Counted from the stretch's first letter, positions 25,560-34,344 are shown. The stretch: DNA of 64,000 bases from Rectinema subterraneum (GCA_009768935.1 WESA01000009.1:1-64000), one strand, 5' to 3'. A program made the numbers and translations. The notes: generated by a model from the letters alone, not told the origin.

Positions 25560-26474
25560 CTAAATGAGTCCTATTCTTACCATAATGCTCTTTACTTTTA
25601 TCATTTCATCATCAGTTGCCGGAGTAAGCGGCAGCCTGGGGAGGCATGACGGATAACCCACCATAGCCATGGCTCCTTTAAGCAGACATACAGGATTGGT
25701 TCTTCCATTCTGTCCCAGCGATCGAAGCAGAGGCAATAATTCCAGCTGAATTCTTCCTGCTTCGAGAACATTCCCAGACAGGAATAAATTGATCATTTTC
25801 TTCATGCGATCTCCAAACAAGTGACAACCGCCGGATATGAATCCGCCTATGCGATTGCCACCCTGGGCCAGCGCTTCAAGCACCATCGTGTCATCGCCGC
25901 AGTACACAATGAAGTCTTCAGGAGTGGCCAGAAGATATTCGCTTATCTGTTTTGGTCTTAATTCAGCTTCTTCTTTTATAGCAACGATGTTGCTCTTTTT
26001 CGAAAGTTCTCTAAGGCTCTCTGGCTCAATATTCACGCCAGTAAAAATCGGGATATTGTAGAGCATTATATCGATATCGACCACATCCGCGATAAGAGAG
26101 AAGTGGTTTATTATTTCTTTCTGGCTGGGTTTTGTGTAATAAGGAGCGACTACCATCACAAGGTCAAATCCAAGTTCTTTTGCCTTACGCGTAAGAGCAA
26201 TAGCTTCTTGGGTGGATGCTGCTCCTGTATGCGGAATAAGCTGAATGCGAGCTCCAAAGGCCTCTTTCATGGTTTCAAATATCTTGATTCGTTCGTCTGA
26301 AGTCATTGTGAAGAATTCTCCTGTTGTTCCAGTAAGGACGAATGAATCTGCATAGTCGCGTTTTAGAAGGATTTCTCCGATTTTTACTATTGCGTCATAG
26401 TCGACCGACATATCATTTTTGAATGGTGTGACGATGGGAACTAGCCGTTTTCCATACTTCTCTTTTTGCAGCAT
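25560..26474 (-). CDS. DHDPS/N-acetylneuraminate lyase family aldolase, paralogue 1
   Basis: The 304-residue class I lyase has the phosphate/carboxylate loop VLTGTTGEFFTM, the proton-shuttle Tyr in IMLYNIPIFTGVNIEP and the Schiff-base Lys in NIVAIKEEAEL. The family cleaves or condenses pyruvate with an aldehyde. Residues around the active site are closest to paralogue 2 at 27640 (shared YNIPIFTG and TGTTGEF), suggesting a duplication across the regulator. The ATG at 26474 follows AAGGAG. The regulator's candidate operator and a promoter lie upstream. The IS110 copy lies downstream, between it and the TRAP genes. Confidence 0.85.
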   Translation of the reverse strand: MLQKEKYGKRLVPIVTPFKNDMSVDYDAIVKIGEILLKRDYADSFVLTGTTGEFFTMTSDERIKIFETMKEAFGARIQLIPHTGAASTQEAIALTRKAKELGFDLVMVVAPYYTKPSQKEIINHFSLIADVVDIDIMLYNIPIFTGVNIEPESLRELSKKSNIVAIKEEAELRPKQISEYLLATPEDFIVYCGDDTMVLEALAQGGNRIGGFISGGCHLFGDRMKKMINLFLSGNVLEAGRIQLELLPLLRSLGQNGRTNPVCLLKGAMAMVGYPSCLPRLPLTPATDDEMIKVKSIMVRIGLI

Positions 26475-26516
26475 TTCGAAACTCCTTGTGTTTAGCATTC
26501 CGACAATCGTGTGATA

Positions 26517-26528
26517 AGACTGTCTGAT
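26517..26528 (-). promoter_or_regulatory. Candidate operator upstream of lyase paralogue 1
   Basis: On the minus strand ATCAGACAGTCT lies 43-54 bases before the start of the lyase gene. It matches 11 of 12 positions of ATCAGACAATCT at 27584-27595, in front of the divergent arm. A TTGACA (26572-26567) with a weak TACATG (26549-26544) at 17-base spacing lies just upstream. Confidence 0.5.
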
Positions 26529-26679
26529 GAGTCACTATAAAAACATGTACCATGACTTGGTCTATTTGTCAAGAAAAAAATTCAGCTGTTCCAGGCAGTA
26601 AGAAAACAGCTAAGAGACAGGCCACTCTATATAGAAGCTTTGATGATATCAAACGCGGTTTTTGCACGGGGCGGAATTT

Positions 26680-27399
26680 TTAAGTTTTTTCTATTTCATG
26701 AGCTACTTGTTCCATATCATGCTTTGAAATCTCGAGATGCTTAATCATTGCGAGTGTTCCTGCACGCTCGTCTTTTTTCAAAATTGCTTCGACAATCTTT
26801 TCGTGAGGGATAGTCGCATGATTGATATTCTCTATGACTGCGAAGGAGCGTGCTCGGAATTCCATCATGGAGTCGGCGATCAGTTTGCCAATCTTGATCA
26901 GCAGGCTGTTTCCCGAAGCTTGGATGATCGCGTTATGAAAAGATTCGTCCAGTGTTGCCAGCTCGATATGGTCCTTACGTATTGCTGCTAGCTTGAAAGC
27001 TTGATGAATCTCCTGTATCTGCTTGATGCTTTCTGGAGAAGCGCGCTGAATGGCAAGACGCACTGCAAGGGGTTCAATTCCCATTCTGACCTCGATTAAT
27101 TCGCTCAGTTCGGCATGTTTTTCAGCGAACCAATATTTGATTGCATCAAATGAATTATCTTTATCTTTTGTAACATAAGCGCCTTTGCCAGCCTGAATTT
27201 GAATCATTCCCATTGCGGCAAGGACTCTTAGTGCTTCTCGCACGGTAGATCTACCAACGCCGAATTGCGCGCAAAAATCGTTTTCTGTCGGCAGCTTATC
27301 TCCGATCTTGAATTCGCCAGACATAATCAAAGCTTGAAGCTGCTTGACCACCTGATCTGTGATCGAGACTCGCTCAATCTTTCGAATTTTTTGGTTCAA
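26680..27399 (-). CDS. GntR-family (FadR/FCD type) transcriptional regulator
   Basis: The 239-residue protein has an N-terminal winged HTH (about 5-75: KLPTENDFCAQFGVGRSTVREALRVLAAMGMIQIQAGKGAYV). A helical FCD ligand domain (about 95-230) has metal-ligand candidates Asp and His in LDESFHNAIIQAS and His in NINHATIPHEKIV. FCD regulators usually repress sugar-acid or carboxylate catabolic genes and release DNA on binding the substrate. It lies between the two divergent arms and is the obvious local regulator. A start codon at 27399 is followed by the family-like INQKIRKIERVS. Confidence 0.9.
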   Translation of the reverse strand: MNQKIRKIERVSITDQVVKQLQALIMSGEFKIGDKLPTENDFCAQFGVGRSTVREALRVLAAMGMIQIQAGKGAYVTKDKDNSFDAIKYWFAEKHAELSELIEVRMGIEPLAVRLAIQRASPESIKQIQEIHQAFKLAAIRKDHIELATLDESFHNAIIQASGNSLLIKIGKLIADSMMEFRARSFAVIENINHATIPHEKIVEAILKKDERAGTLAMIKHLEISKHDMEQVAHEIEKT

Positions 27400-27544
27400 A
27401 TGACACCTCTGCTACATATATATCACAATCATAATACACAATGATACTTCATAATGTAAATGCTATGCAAATAATATCTTGCCTTGCTCCAGCTTCGGCT
27501 GGCCAGCGTACACGAAATGCATTCGGTATTGCAGTAGAAATTCA

Positions 27545-27573
27545 TTGACAAATCGCTGAACTCGTTGTAATAT
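27545..27573 (+). promoter_or_regulatory. Promoter of the plus-strand catabolic arm
   Basis: A consensus TTGACA (27545-27550), a 17-base spacer and TAATAT (27568-27573; an overlapping TATAAT begins at 27571) stand about 70 bases before the gene at 27640. Confidence 0.75.
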
Positions 27574-27583
27574 AATTTAAGAT

Positions 27584-27595
27584 ATCAGACAATCT
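27584..27595 (+). promoter_or_regulatory. Candidate GntR operator downstream of the -10 element
   Basis: ATCAGACAATCT, containing the inverted repeat CAGA-CAA-TCTG (27586-27596), lies just after the -10 box, where a bound repressor would block transcription. A near-identical sequence lies in front of the minus-strand arm at 26517-26528. Confidence 0.5.
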
Positions 27596-27639
27596 GCTAA
27601 CATGATATCGGAAATTTTATATGCTAAAAGGAGCTATTT

Positions 27640-28551
27640 ATGGTGAAGGATTTTGGTCGCATACTCCTTCCGCTTATCACGCCGTTTGATAAGAATGAAG
27701 AAGTCGATTATGACAAATACAAGCAGTTAGCTCGTTATGCGCTCGAAAAGAATTATTGCGATTCTATCATCGTTACGGGCACTACAGGTGAATTCAATAC
27801 ACTTTCCTTTGATGAGAGAGTGAATTTGCTTGAGGCTGCGCTCGAAGCAGTTGATGGTAAGGTGCCTGTCATCGCTGGAGTAGGCTGCGCTTCGACTCGG
27901 GAGACTGTCGCTCTTGCTCAAAAAGCCGAAAAGCTTGGCGCTGATTGCCTAATGGTCGTCGCTCCGTTCTACTGCAAGCCAACACAAGATGCAGTCTATG
28001 CCCATTTCAAGGCAGTTCATGATGCGACCAATATTTCGATTTTGCTGTATAATATTCCGATTTTTACAGGTATCAATATGGAGCCTGCGCTGGTAGGAAA
28101 GCTTGCTGCGCTGTCCCGCATTATTGGGATCAAAGATGAAGCAGGGCTGAATCCGATCCAGATAACCGATTATTATCTTGCTACAAAGCAGATTAAGCCT
28201 GGTTTTCTCCTGTACAATGGCGATGATCTCATGCTGATGCCTACAATTCCTCAGGGAGCTATTGGCATTGTTTCTGGGGGAGCCCATCTTGTCGGCGATA
28301 GGATTCGGAAAGTCTTTGATCTTTATGAAGCGGGCAAAAATGCCGAAGCGACAGAAGTATATCGCGATATTTTCAGACTTTTCCGTGGCTTTGGCGTGAA
28401 CGGGCGAGTTCATCCAAATCCGATGCTGAGGGCCGCGATTGAAATAGTAACTGGTATCCAGGTTGGTCCGCCGCGGAGGCCGCTCGATCCAATCACTTCT
28501 TCCGAGCGAGAGTTCCTTATTGCGTTGCTCAAAGAAGTGAAGCTTATTTGA
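27640..28551 (+). CDS. DHDPS/N-acetylneuraminate lyase family aldolase, paralogue 2
   Basis: The 303-residue protein shows IVTGTTGEFNTL, the catalytic Tyr in ILLYNIPIFTGINMEP and the Schiff-base Lys in IIGIKDEAGLNP. It closely resembles paralogue 1 at 25560 on the other side of the regulator. It is the first gene of the plus-strand operon, with AAGGAG before the ATG and a good promoter. The likely reaction is aldol cleavage or dehydration of a 2-keto-3-deoxy sugar acid, but the substrate cannot be read from the sequence. Confidence 0.87.
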   Translation: MVKDFGRILLPLITPFDKNEEVDYDKYKQLARYALEKNYCDSIIVTGTTGEFNTLSFDERVNLLEAALEAVDGKVPVIAGVGCASTRETVALAQKAEKLGADCLMVVAPFYCKPTQDAVYAHFKAVHDATNISILLYNIPIFTGINMEPALVGKLAALSRIIGIKDEAGLNPIQITDYYLATKQIKPGFLLYNGDDLMLMPTIPQGAIGIVSGGAHLVGDRIRKVFDLYEAGKNAEATEVYRDIFRLFRGFGVNGRVHPNPMLRAAIEIVTGIQVGPPRRPLDPITSSEREFLIALLKEVKLI

Positions 28552-28564
28552 ACAGGTGGCGGAA

Positions 28565-29455
28565 ATGAAAAAAGGCAAGAAATTCAGCGGCATTATTCCT
28601 CCAATAGTCACTCCATTTGATGAATCGGGGAATATTGACAGAACGATTTTCAGGCGCGAAGTTCGGCATCTCATAAGCTGCGGTGTTCATGGCTTGTCGC
28701 CAGGAGGAAGCACAGGAGAAGGAGCAGCGCTCACCGACGAAGAGCTGGCGGAGCTTATTGGAATTATTCGCGAAGAAAATACCGAAGGGCTTCCTATTGT
28801 TGCTGGCGTGATTCGTACATCGACGCAAGCAGCGGTAAAGACCGCCTTGGCAGCGAAAGCTGCAGGTGCAAACGCACTTATGGTGACGCCAGTTTTCTAT
28901 AATGTGCTTGTGCCTGACGAAAAAGGGAATTATTCATTTTATGAAGCAATAGCAGAAGCAGCGGATCTTCCTGTCATTATTTACAATGTTGTTCCGCAAA
29001 ACGAAATAACGCCAGATGCCTTTTCGCGTCTTCTGAATATCCCGAATGTAATTGGCATCAAGCAAAGCGTTGGTGGCATAATGGCATTCTACGATATGGT
29101 GCTTACAAATGGTGATCGTGGAATGATTTATTCAGCAACAGACGAAATGCTGTATTCGACTTTTGACCTTGGAGCTGATGGCGCTATTTCCGCGATTCTT
29201 TCTCTCTTTCCGAAGCTCTGCGTAAAGATGTGGAACCTTGCAAAAGATGGCGATAATGCCAAAGCAAGGCACATACAGGACGCGATCTATCCTGTATGGA
29301 AAGCAGTTCGTGGCCCCCAGTTCCCAGCGAGGATGAAGGCTGCGCTTAAGATTCTCGGAAGGGATTGCGGTTTTTCTCGGTCTCCGATGAGCGAAGTGAC
29401 GGAGTCTCAAGTAGCTCAGATGAAATTGCTTCTTGAAAATATCCGGGATGAATAA
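28565..29455 (+). CDS. DHDPS/N-acetylneuraminate lyase family aldolase, paralogue 3
   Basis: The protein is 296 residues from the ATG at 28565 (AGGTGG upstream; a GTG at 28556 is an alternative). The loop is SPGGSTGEGAALT, the Tyr is in VIIYNVVPQNEITP and the Schiff-base Lys is in NVIGIKQSVGG. The GGSTGEG loop separates it from paralogues 1 and 2, so it likely acts on a different keto acid, such as a dehydratase or KDG-type aldolase substrate. It begins 13 bases after paralogue 2 and precedes the transporter genes. Confidence 0.87.
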   Translation: MKKGKKFSGIIPPIVTPFDESGNIDRTIFRREVRHLISCGVHGLSPGGSTGEGAALTDEELAELIGIIREENTEGLPIVAGVIRTSTQAAVKTALAAKAAGANALMVTPVFYNVLVPDEKGNYSFYEAIAEAADLPVIIYNVVPQNEITPDAFSRLLNIPNVIGIKQSVGGIMAFYDMVLTNGDRGMIYSATDEMLYSTFDLGADGAISAILSLFPKLCVKMWNLAKDGDNAKARHIQDAIYPVWKAVRGPQFPARMKAALKILGRDCGFSRSPMSEVTESQVAQMKLLLENIRDE

Positions 29456-29482
29456 ATCCGGATGAAATTATAGGAGGTTCGT

Positions 29483-30442
29483 ATGCACAAACGTATATTT
29501 GGCATCATACTTTTGATGTCGTTCTTGGTTGCTATGGGCATTTCTGCTCAAGCAAAATTCCCGACAAAACCAATCAAAATTATCGTTCCCTGGAATGCGG
29601 GCGGCGGTACTGATGCGGTCGCGCGTGCTCTAGCCAGGTCTGGCGAAAAGTATCTTGGCGTTCCTGTGGTTGTGGAGAACAAGCCAGGTGGATCTGGAGC
29701 AGTAGGTTTGGCTGAAGTCGTTCAAGCCGCGCCTGATGGCTACACACTTGCTATTCTCCCCGTAGAATTGGGATTTATGGACAAGACAGGCGTCTATCCC
29801 TTTGGGTTCAAGGATTTTACGCCAATCATGAATCTCAATACTGACCCGGCAGCTCTTACAGTAAAAGCGGGCAGATTCAAGAGTGTGCAGGAATTCATCG
29901 CATACGCTAAGGCAAATCCAGGCAAGCTCAAGGTTGGTCATTCTGGCACAGGTCTTCTGTGGCATCTTGCTGCAGCGGTTTTTGCCAAGGAAGCAGGTAT
30001 TACGCTGACCTATGTTCCATTCGATGGAGCAGCGCCAGCTATTGCGGCGCTTATCGGTAATCAGATTGACGCGGTGACGGTTTCTGGCGCAGAGGTTCAA
30101 TCGCAAGTAAAAGCGGGTGAACTCACCATGCTTGCATGCATGGGTGATAAGCGCCTGGCAAATTTCCCCCAGATTCCAACGTTGATGGAGCTTGGCTATA
30201 AAGTCAATATCAGTACATTCCGCGGAATTGGCGGTCCAAAAGGCCTGCCTGCCGATAGAGTGACAATACTCCATGATGCATTCAAGAAGATGATGGAAGA
30301 ACCTGAGTTCATTGAAACACTTAACAAGATGGGACTTGGTATAGATTATCGTTCGACTGCAGACTATAAAAAGCTTGCAGATGATACGGCTGCGGCACTT
30401 GAGCCGGTCCTCACCGAGCTTGGTTTGCTGAGAAAGAAATAA
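29483..30442 (+). CDS. tctC: Tripartite tricarboxylate transporter substrate-binding protein (TctC family)
   Basis: The 319-residue periplasmic binding protein has a signal peptide (IILLMSFLVAMGISAQA). It has the family N-terminus FPTKPIKIIVPWNAGGGTDAVARALA, with PGGSGAVGLAEVVQAAPDGYTL following. These proteins bind carboxylates through two water-bridged loops. It is encoded ahead of tctB and tctA with a hairpin between, consistent with higher expression of the binding protein. AGGAGG precedes the ATG. Confidence 0.93.
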   Translation: MHKRIFGIILLMSFLVAMGISAQAKFPTKPIKIIVPWNAGGGTDAVARALARSGEKYLGVPVVVENKPGGSGAVGLAEVVQAAPDGYTLAILPVELGFMDKTGVYPFGFKDFTPIMNLNTDPAALTVKAGRFKSVQEFIAYAKANPGKLKVGHSGTGLLWHLAAAVFAKEAGITLTYVPFDGAAPAIAALIGNQIDAVTVSGAEVQSQVKAGELTMLACMGDKRLANFPQIPTLMELGYKVNISTFRGIGGPKGLPADRVTILHDAFKKMMEEPEFIETLNKMGLGIDYRSTADYKKLADDTAAALEPVLTELGLLRKK

Positions 30443-30478
30443 TATAGGCGTTTTAGTAGCAGTAATATAAAATGAATA

Positions 30479-30509
30479 TAAAGCGGCCTGAAGGCTCGGG
30501 CCGCTTTTC
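30479..30509 (+). terminator. Intra-operon attenuating terminator between tctC and tctB
   Basis: AAGCGGCC (30481-30488) and GGCCGCTT (30499-30506) form an eight-base perfect stem followed by TTCT. It lies between the binding-protein gene and the membrane-subunit genes, where partial termination would give excess TctC. Confidence 0.7.
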
Positions 30510-30543
30510 TTCGTCCATTGGTCATTGTTGCGGAGGGCTCTGA

Positions 30544-31002
30544 ATGGTTTCATTTAAGGTAAAATGGCTTGATCTATTTCTTGGCCTTATAGGTATTGCA
30601 TTATTAATCGGCGTATATATCCTGAGCGAAAGCTTTCCTGAACCTCATGAGGCTCAGTTGGGTGCTTCTGTATTTCCCAGAATAGTCTCTGCGCTTCTCG
30701 CTGTTGTCGGCATTTTTATTGCGCTTCAATCGCTGAAGAAAAAAAGCAATGCTGAATTGCATATTGAAAATGCCAAAATGGTTTTTTTTACTTTTTTTAT
30801 TCTTTTGCTTTATGGATTACTTGTGAAAAAAGCAGGATTTTTGATTTTGACACCTGTTTTTATTGCAGTTCTTCTTAATATAATGAAATATTCAACTATC
30901 ATCATTAATCTGCTTACATCGATTTTGACAACTGCTGGAATATATTTAGTTTTCAAAATATTTCTTTCTGTTCCACTCCCCGAAGGGATACTTGGGTTCT
31001 GA
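30544..31002 (+). CDS. tctB: Tripartite tricarboxylate transporter small permease (TctB family)
   Basis: The 152-residue protein has four predicted membrane helices, with the family feature EAQLGASVFPRIVSALLAVVGIFIALQ after helix 1. It pairs with TctA encoded 10 bases downstream. A GGAGG site lies before the ATG. The gene is notably AT-rich compared with genes outside the island. Confidence 0.88.
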   Translation: MVSFKVKWLDLFLGLIGIALLIGVYILSESFPEPHEAQLGASVFPRIVSALLAVVGIFIALQSLKKKSNAELHIENAKMVFFTFFILLLYGLLVKKAGFLILTPVFIAVLLNIMKYSTIIINLLTSILTTAGIYLVFKIFLSVPLPEGILGF

Positions 31003-31012
31003 GGATAATACG

Positions 31013-32512
31013 ATGGTTCAATATCTTTTTAATGGCTTTGCAAATCTGATTTCCAGCGGAAGCATTTTTGCGCTTTTTATAGGTGTATTTCTTGGAATTA
31101 TTATTGGCGCCTTGCCAGGGCTTACTGCCACAATGGGAATCGCACTTCTTATTCCTTTTACATATGGAATGAATCCAGCATTTGCGCTGTCTCTTATGAT
31201 CGGCATTTTTGCAGGCGGAATTTATGGTGGTTCGATTTCTGCCATTTTATTGAAAACGCCGGGAACGCCAGCAGCAGGAGCGACTGTATTGGATGGGTAT
31301 CCTCTTGCGCAAAAAGGCCAGGCGGGCAAAGCTCTTGCAATATCGACAATAGCAAGTGCGCTTGGCGGATTGATCGGCGCTCTGATTCTTACTTTTCTTG
31401 CTCCGCAGATTGCCAGGATTGCGGTGCTCTTTGGCCCACCTGAATACGTGCTGCTTGGAGCATATGGCCTCACCATGATTTCATATGTTGCCGGCAAGTC
31501 AATGGCAAAGGGCATTTTCATGGGTTTGCTTGGTTTGCTGATTTCGACAATTGGTATAGATCCGATTTCTGGCTTTCCTCGTTTTACGTTTGGGCAGCTC
31601 AATTTGTTGAGCGGCTTATCTCTGTTGCCGGTTTTGATTGGTCTTTTTGCTGCCGCCCAAGCCTTCGAAGGCGTCGAGAAGCATAATGAGATTCAGGTGA
31701 AGCAGGTAAAAATCACAAAGATCGGCATTTCAGGGCATGAATTTATCCAAATTCTTCCGCATATAATCAAATCTGCTTTCATTGGCACTTTTGTAGGAGC
31801 TGTACCCGGGACGGGCACTGACATTGCGGCATTTCTTTCCTACGGAGAGGCAAAACGATCTTCCAAGCATCCCGAAGAATTCGGGACAGGAAGAATCGAA
31901 GGAGTTGCTGCTCCAGAATCGGGCAATAATGCTTGTGTAAATGGTGCTATGATCCCGATGTTTACATTAGGGATACCAGGAGAAGCAGCCACCGCAGTCA
32001 TGCTTGGCGGACTTATGCTTTTGGGCTTGCAACCTGGACCTCTTCTTTTTAAAGAAAATCCGCAAGTTATCTATACTGTATTTGCGAGCACAATAACAAG
32101 CAATCTTCTTATTCTTGTGCTGGGGCTTATTGGGGCAAGGTTTTTTGCAAAAGTGCTGCAATTGCCAATGAAGCTTATTACAACTTTGATTTTTGTTCTT
32201 GCAATCATTGGTTCATATGCAATGCGCAATAATGTATTCGATGTAGGCGTTACAATTATTGCAGGTTTTCTCGGTTACATTCTTGTAAAAGCAGATTATC
32301 CGGTCCCGCCCGTGTTGCTTGGCCTCATCCTTGGGCCTCTTGTGGAGTCTAATCTGGGACGAACGATTATTATTTCTGAAGGTAATTTGCTTGTATTCTT
32401 CACAAGGCCGCTCTGCTGGCTTTTTTGGACGCTCATTTTGTATACAATAATTTCCAACATATTGAAGTCGAGAAAAACGGTAAAAGCTAGTTCCCAGGAA
32501 GCAAAAGAATGA
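31013..32512 (+). CDS. tctA: Tripartite tricarboxylate transporter large permease (TctA family)
   Basis: The 499-residue protein has the 12-helix TctA pattern and signatures FLGIIIGALPGLTATMGIALLIPFTYGM, GGIYGGSISAILLKTPGTPAA and VGAVPGTGTDIAAFLSYGEAKR. The ATG at 31013 follows GAGG; an in-frame TTG at 30992 is less likely. It overlaps the next gene by four bases. With TctB and TctC it imports a carboxylate by ion symport, giving the island a second importer beside the TRAP system. Confidence 0.93.
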   Translation: MVQYLFNGFANLISSGSIFALFIGVFLGIIIGALPGLTATMGIALLIPFTYGMNPAFALSLMIGIFAGGIYGGSISAILLKTPGTPAAGATVLDGYPLAQKGQAGKALAISTIASALGGLIGALILTFLAPQIARIAVLFGPPEYVLLGAYGLTMISYVAGKSMAKGIFMGLLGLLISTIGIDPISGFPRFTFGQLNLLSGLSLLPVLIGLFAAAQAFEGVEKHNEIQVKQVKITKIGISGHEFIQILPHIIKSAFIGTFVGAVPGTGTDIAAFLSYGEAKRSSKHPEEFGTGRIEGVAAPESGNNACVNGAMIPMFTLGIPGEAATAVMLGGLMLLGLQPGPLLFKENPQVIYTVFASTITSNLLILVLGLIGARFFAKVLQLPMKLITTLIFVLAIIGSYAMRNNVFDVGVTIIAGFLGYILVKADYPVPPVLLGLILGPLVESNLGRTIIISEGNLLVFFTRPLCWLFWTLILYTIISNILKSRKTVKASSQEAKE

Positions 32513-33345
32513 GTAATGAGCGAATAGAAGAGGATATATTCTCGGTTGAAGGGTATATAGCTGTTGTGACCGGCGGCATGGGGCAATTAGGGCGCCAGTT
32601 TGTAAAATCGCTTGCTGAGCGCGGTGCAAAAGTTGCTATTTTTGCGCGCCATGCGCCTGACCGCGCATCGATCAAACAAGTCTTTGCAGGCCTTAGCGAG
32701 CGCATTATAGCGGTTCCTGTCGATATCACAAAAAAAGAAACTATCAAACAGGGGCTTTCTATAGTGATGAATACCTGGGGCATACCGCACGTGCTTATTA
32801 ATAACGCAGGTTTAGATACGCAGCCATCAGCTCCGCCAGAAGTATCCGGTCCTTTTGAAAATTTTCCCGATGAGGTGTTTCGCGAAGTTGTAGAAGTGAA
32901 CCTGGTTGGAACTTTCCTGTGTTGCCAAGTAATAGGAGCTGAAATGGCAAAGGCTGGAAGAGGTTCAATTATAAACATAGGCTCAATTTATGGCATGCTT
33001 TCACCTGTTCAGGATATTTATGCTTATAAAGAAGCGAAAACAGGGATCCCTTTTGTAAAGCCTGTTGCTTATTCTGCCTCAAAATCTGGTGTATACAACC
33101 TTACCAGGTATCTTGCAACCTACTGGGCGGCAAAAGGTGTCAGAGTAAATACCCTTACACCTTCTGGAGTTTGGAGATCAACACAAGATCCGGAATTCCA
33201 GGCCAATTATTGCGCAAAGATGCCCATGAAGAGAATGGCGCGGGAAGATGAATTCAACGGAGCGATTATTTTCCTTGCATCTCAAGCATCCTCATATATG
33301 ACTGGCTCCAATCTGGTAATTGATGGAGGATGGACTGCATGGTGA
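32509..33345 (+). CDS. Short-chain dehydrogenase/reductase
   Basis: The 278-residue SDR has VVTGGMGQLGRQFV (cofactor loop), NNAG in VLINNAGLDTQP, a catalytic Ser in INIGSIYG, YSASK as the Tyr-Lys pair, and a C-terminal GSNLVIDGGWTAW. The insert after the Ser (IYAYKEAKTGIPFVKPVAYSASK) and LTRYLATYWAAKGVRVN resemble SDRs linked to nonulosonic acid or gluconate metabolism (PtmA/IdnO-like). It is translationally coupled to tctA. Its likely job is interconversion of a keto and hydroxyl group on the imported sugar acid. Confidence 0.85.
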   Translation: MSNERIEEDIFSVEGYIAVVTGGMGQLGRQFVKSLAERGAKVAIFARHAPDRASIKQVFAGLSERIIAVPVDITKKETIKQGLSIVMNTWGIPHVLINNAGLDTQPSAPPEVSGPFENFPDEVFREVVEVNLVGTFLCCQVIGAEMAKAGRGSIINIGSIYGMLSPVQDIYAYKEAKTGIPFVKPVAYSASKSGVYNLTRYLATYWAAKGVRVNTLTPSGVWRSTQDPEFQANYCAKMPMKRMAREDEFNGAIIFLASQASSYMTGSNLVIDGGWTAW

Positions 33346-34243
33346 GGAATCGGAAAGCAGCATCGCTTGCAAAGGGAATTTTTGCAGCTCTGCCGACAGC
33401 ATTCGATCAAGCTGGCAATGTTGATGAAAAGGCGCTTTGTTTTCTAGTGAGGAATTTGCTTCAAAAAGGGGTAGAAGGTTTCTATGTCGGCGGATCGACA
33501 GGCGAATGCTTTCTGCTCAGCGAAGCTGAACGCAAGGAAGTACTGGAAATTGTGCTTGATGCTGCTGAAGGGAAAGTACCTGTTATTGCGCATGTGGGCG
33601 CAATGTCGACTATTGTTGCGGTTTCTTTAGCCCAGCATGCAGCAGCATGCGGCGCGTCAGCTGTATCAGCGACTCCTCCCTTTTATTTCAGTTATAATCT
33701 CGATAAAATCTATAGCTATTATGCTGATATTGCTGAAGCATCGGGCTTGCCAGTGCTTGTATACAATATACCGGCGTTCTCGGGAAGAAATTTTGGCCAT
33801 AATGAAATTGACAGATTGCTCGACATACCGGGGGTAGCCGGGCTCAAGCATACTTCCATGAATCTATATGAATTGGAACGCATCCGCGTGAAAAATCCTG
33901 ATAAGATTCTCTTTTCTGGCTATGATGAAGTTTTTCTTCCTGCACTTGTGTCTGGCGCCGATGGAATGATCGGCAGCACAGTGAATCTTATGCCTGAGCT
34001 GTTTTTGGATATAAAAAAGCTATTTATTTTGGGTGATATCGCTGCAGCCCAGAAGCTACAAGCTAAGGTGAACTCGGTTATTGAAGCGCTTGCTGGGGGT
34101 CTTTTTCCCCGGCGCTTAAATATGCGCTTGGCATTGCCGGGCTGCCCTGCGGCGAATGCAGAAAGCCATTTCTTCCAATTTCTAGCCAAAAGATGGAATT
34201 GATCAAGACTAGCCTTGTTTCATCGGGAATTCTAAAAAGCTGA
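33339..34243 (+). pseudogene. nanA: N-acetylneuraminate lyase-like gene with a 3' frameshift (paralogue 4)
   Basis: The frame from 33339 gives 287 residues to a TGA ending at 34202. It shows strong NanA features: GIFAALPTAFDQAGNV, GFYVGGSTGECFLLSEAER, VPVIAHVGAMST, LPVLVYNIPAFSG and VAGLKHTSMNLYELE. After about residue 257 the family match is lost. From 34112 a neighbouring frame reads ALKYALGIAGLPCGECRKPF and then LPIS, the expected C-terminus, ending at 34243. Adding one base in the G5-T-C-T5-C4 run at 34094-34110 would join the frames into about 301 residues, the normal length. It is either a true frameshift or a sequencing error. The start could also be 33330. Confidence 0.85.
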
Positions 34244-34280
34244 AAGTCTAGCCCGTCTCATATACCGACCCCACCCTGCC

Positions 34281-34344
34281 ATTTTTGATGACCCCAGAAG
34301 TCGGCAATTTTAGTGATCCCCCTCCTGCACTATTTTGGTGAGTC
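34281..34344 (+). repeat. Three iterated short repeats downstream of nanA (possible IS-end remnant)
   Basis: ATTTTTGATGACCCC (34281), AATTTTAGTGATCCCC (34306) and ATTTTGGTGAGTC (34332) are spaced about 25 bases apart. Iterated internal repeats of this style are found at the ends of IS21-like elements. No transposase is nearby, so this could be a remnant end at the border of the island. Confidence 0.4.

Noticed and set aside
25354..25563. A 69-codon frame between the IS110 copy and the lyase gene
   Set aside because: It has no ribosome site and no similarity, and it overlaps the lyase stop. The region looks non-coding.
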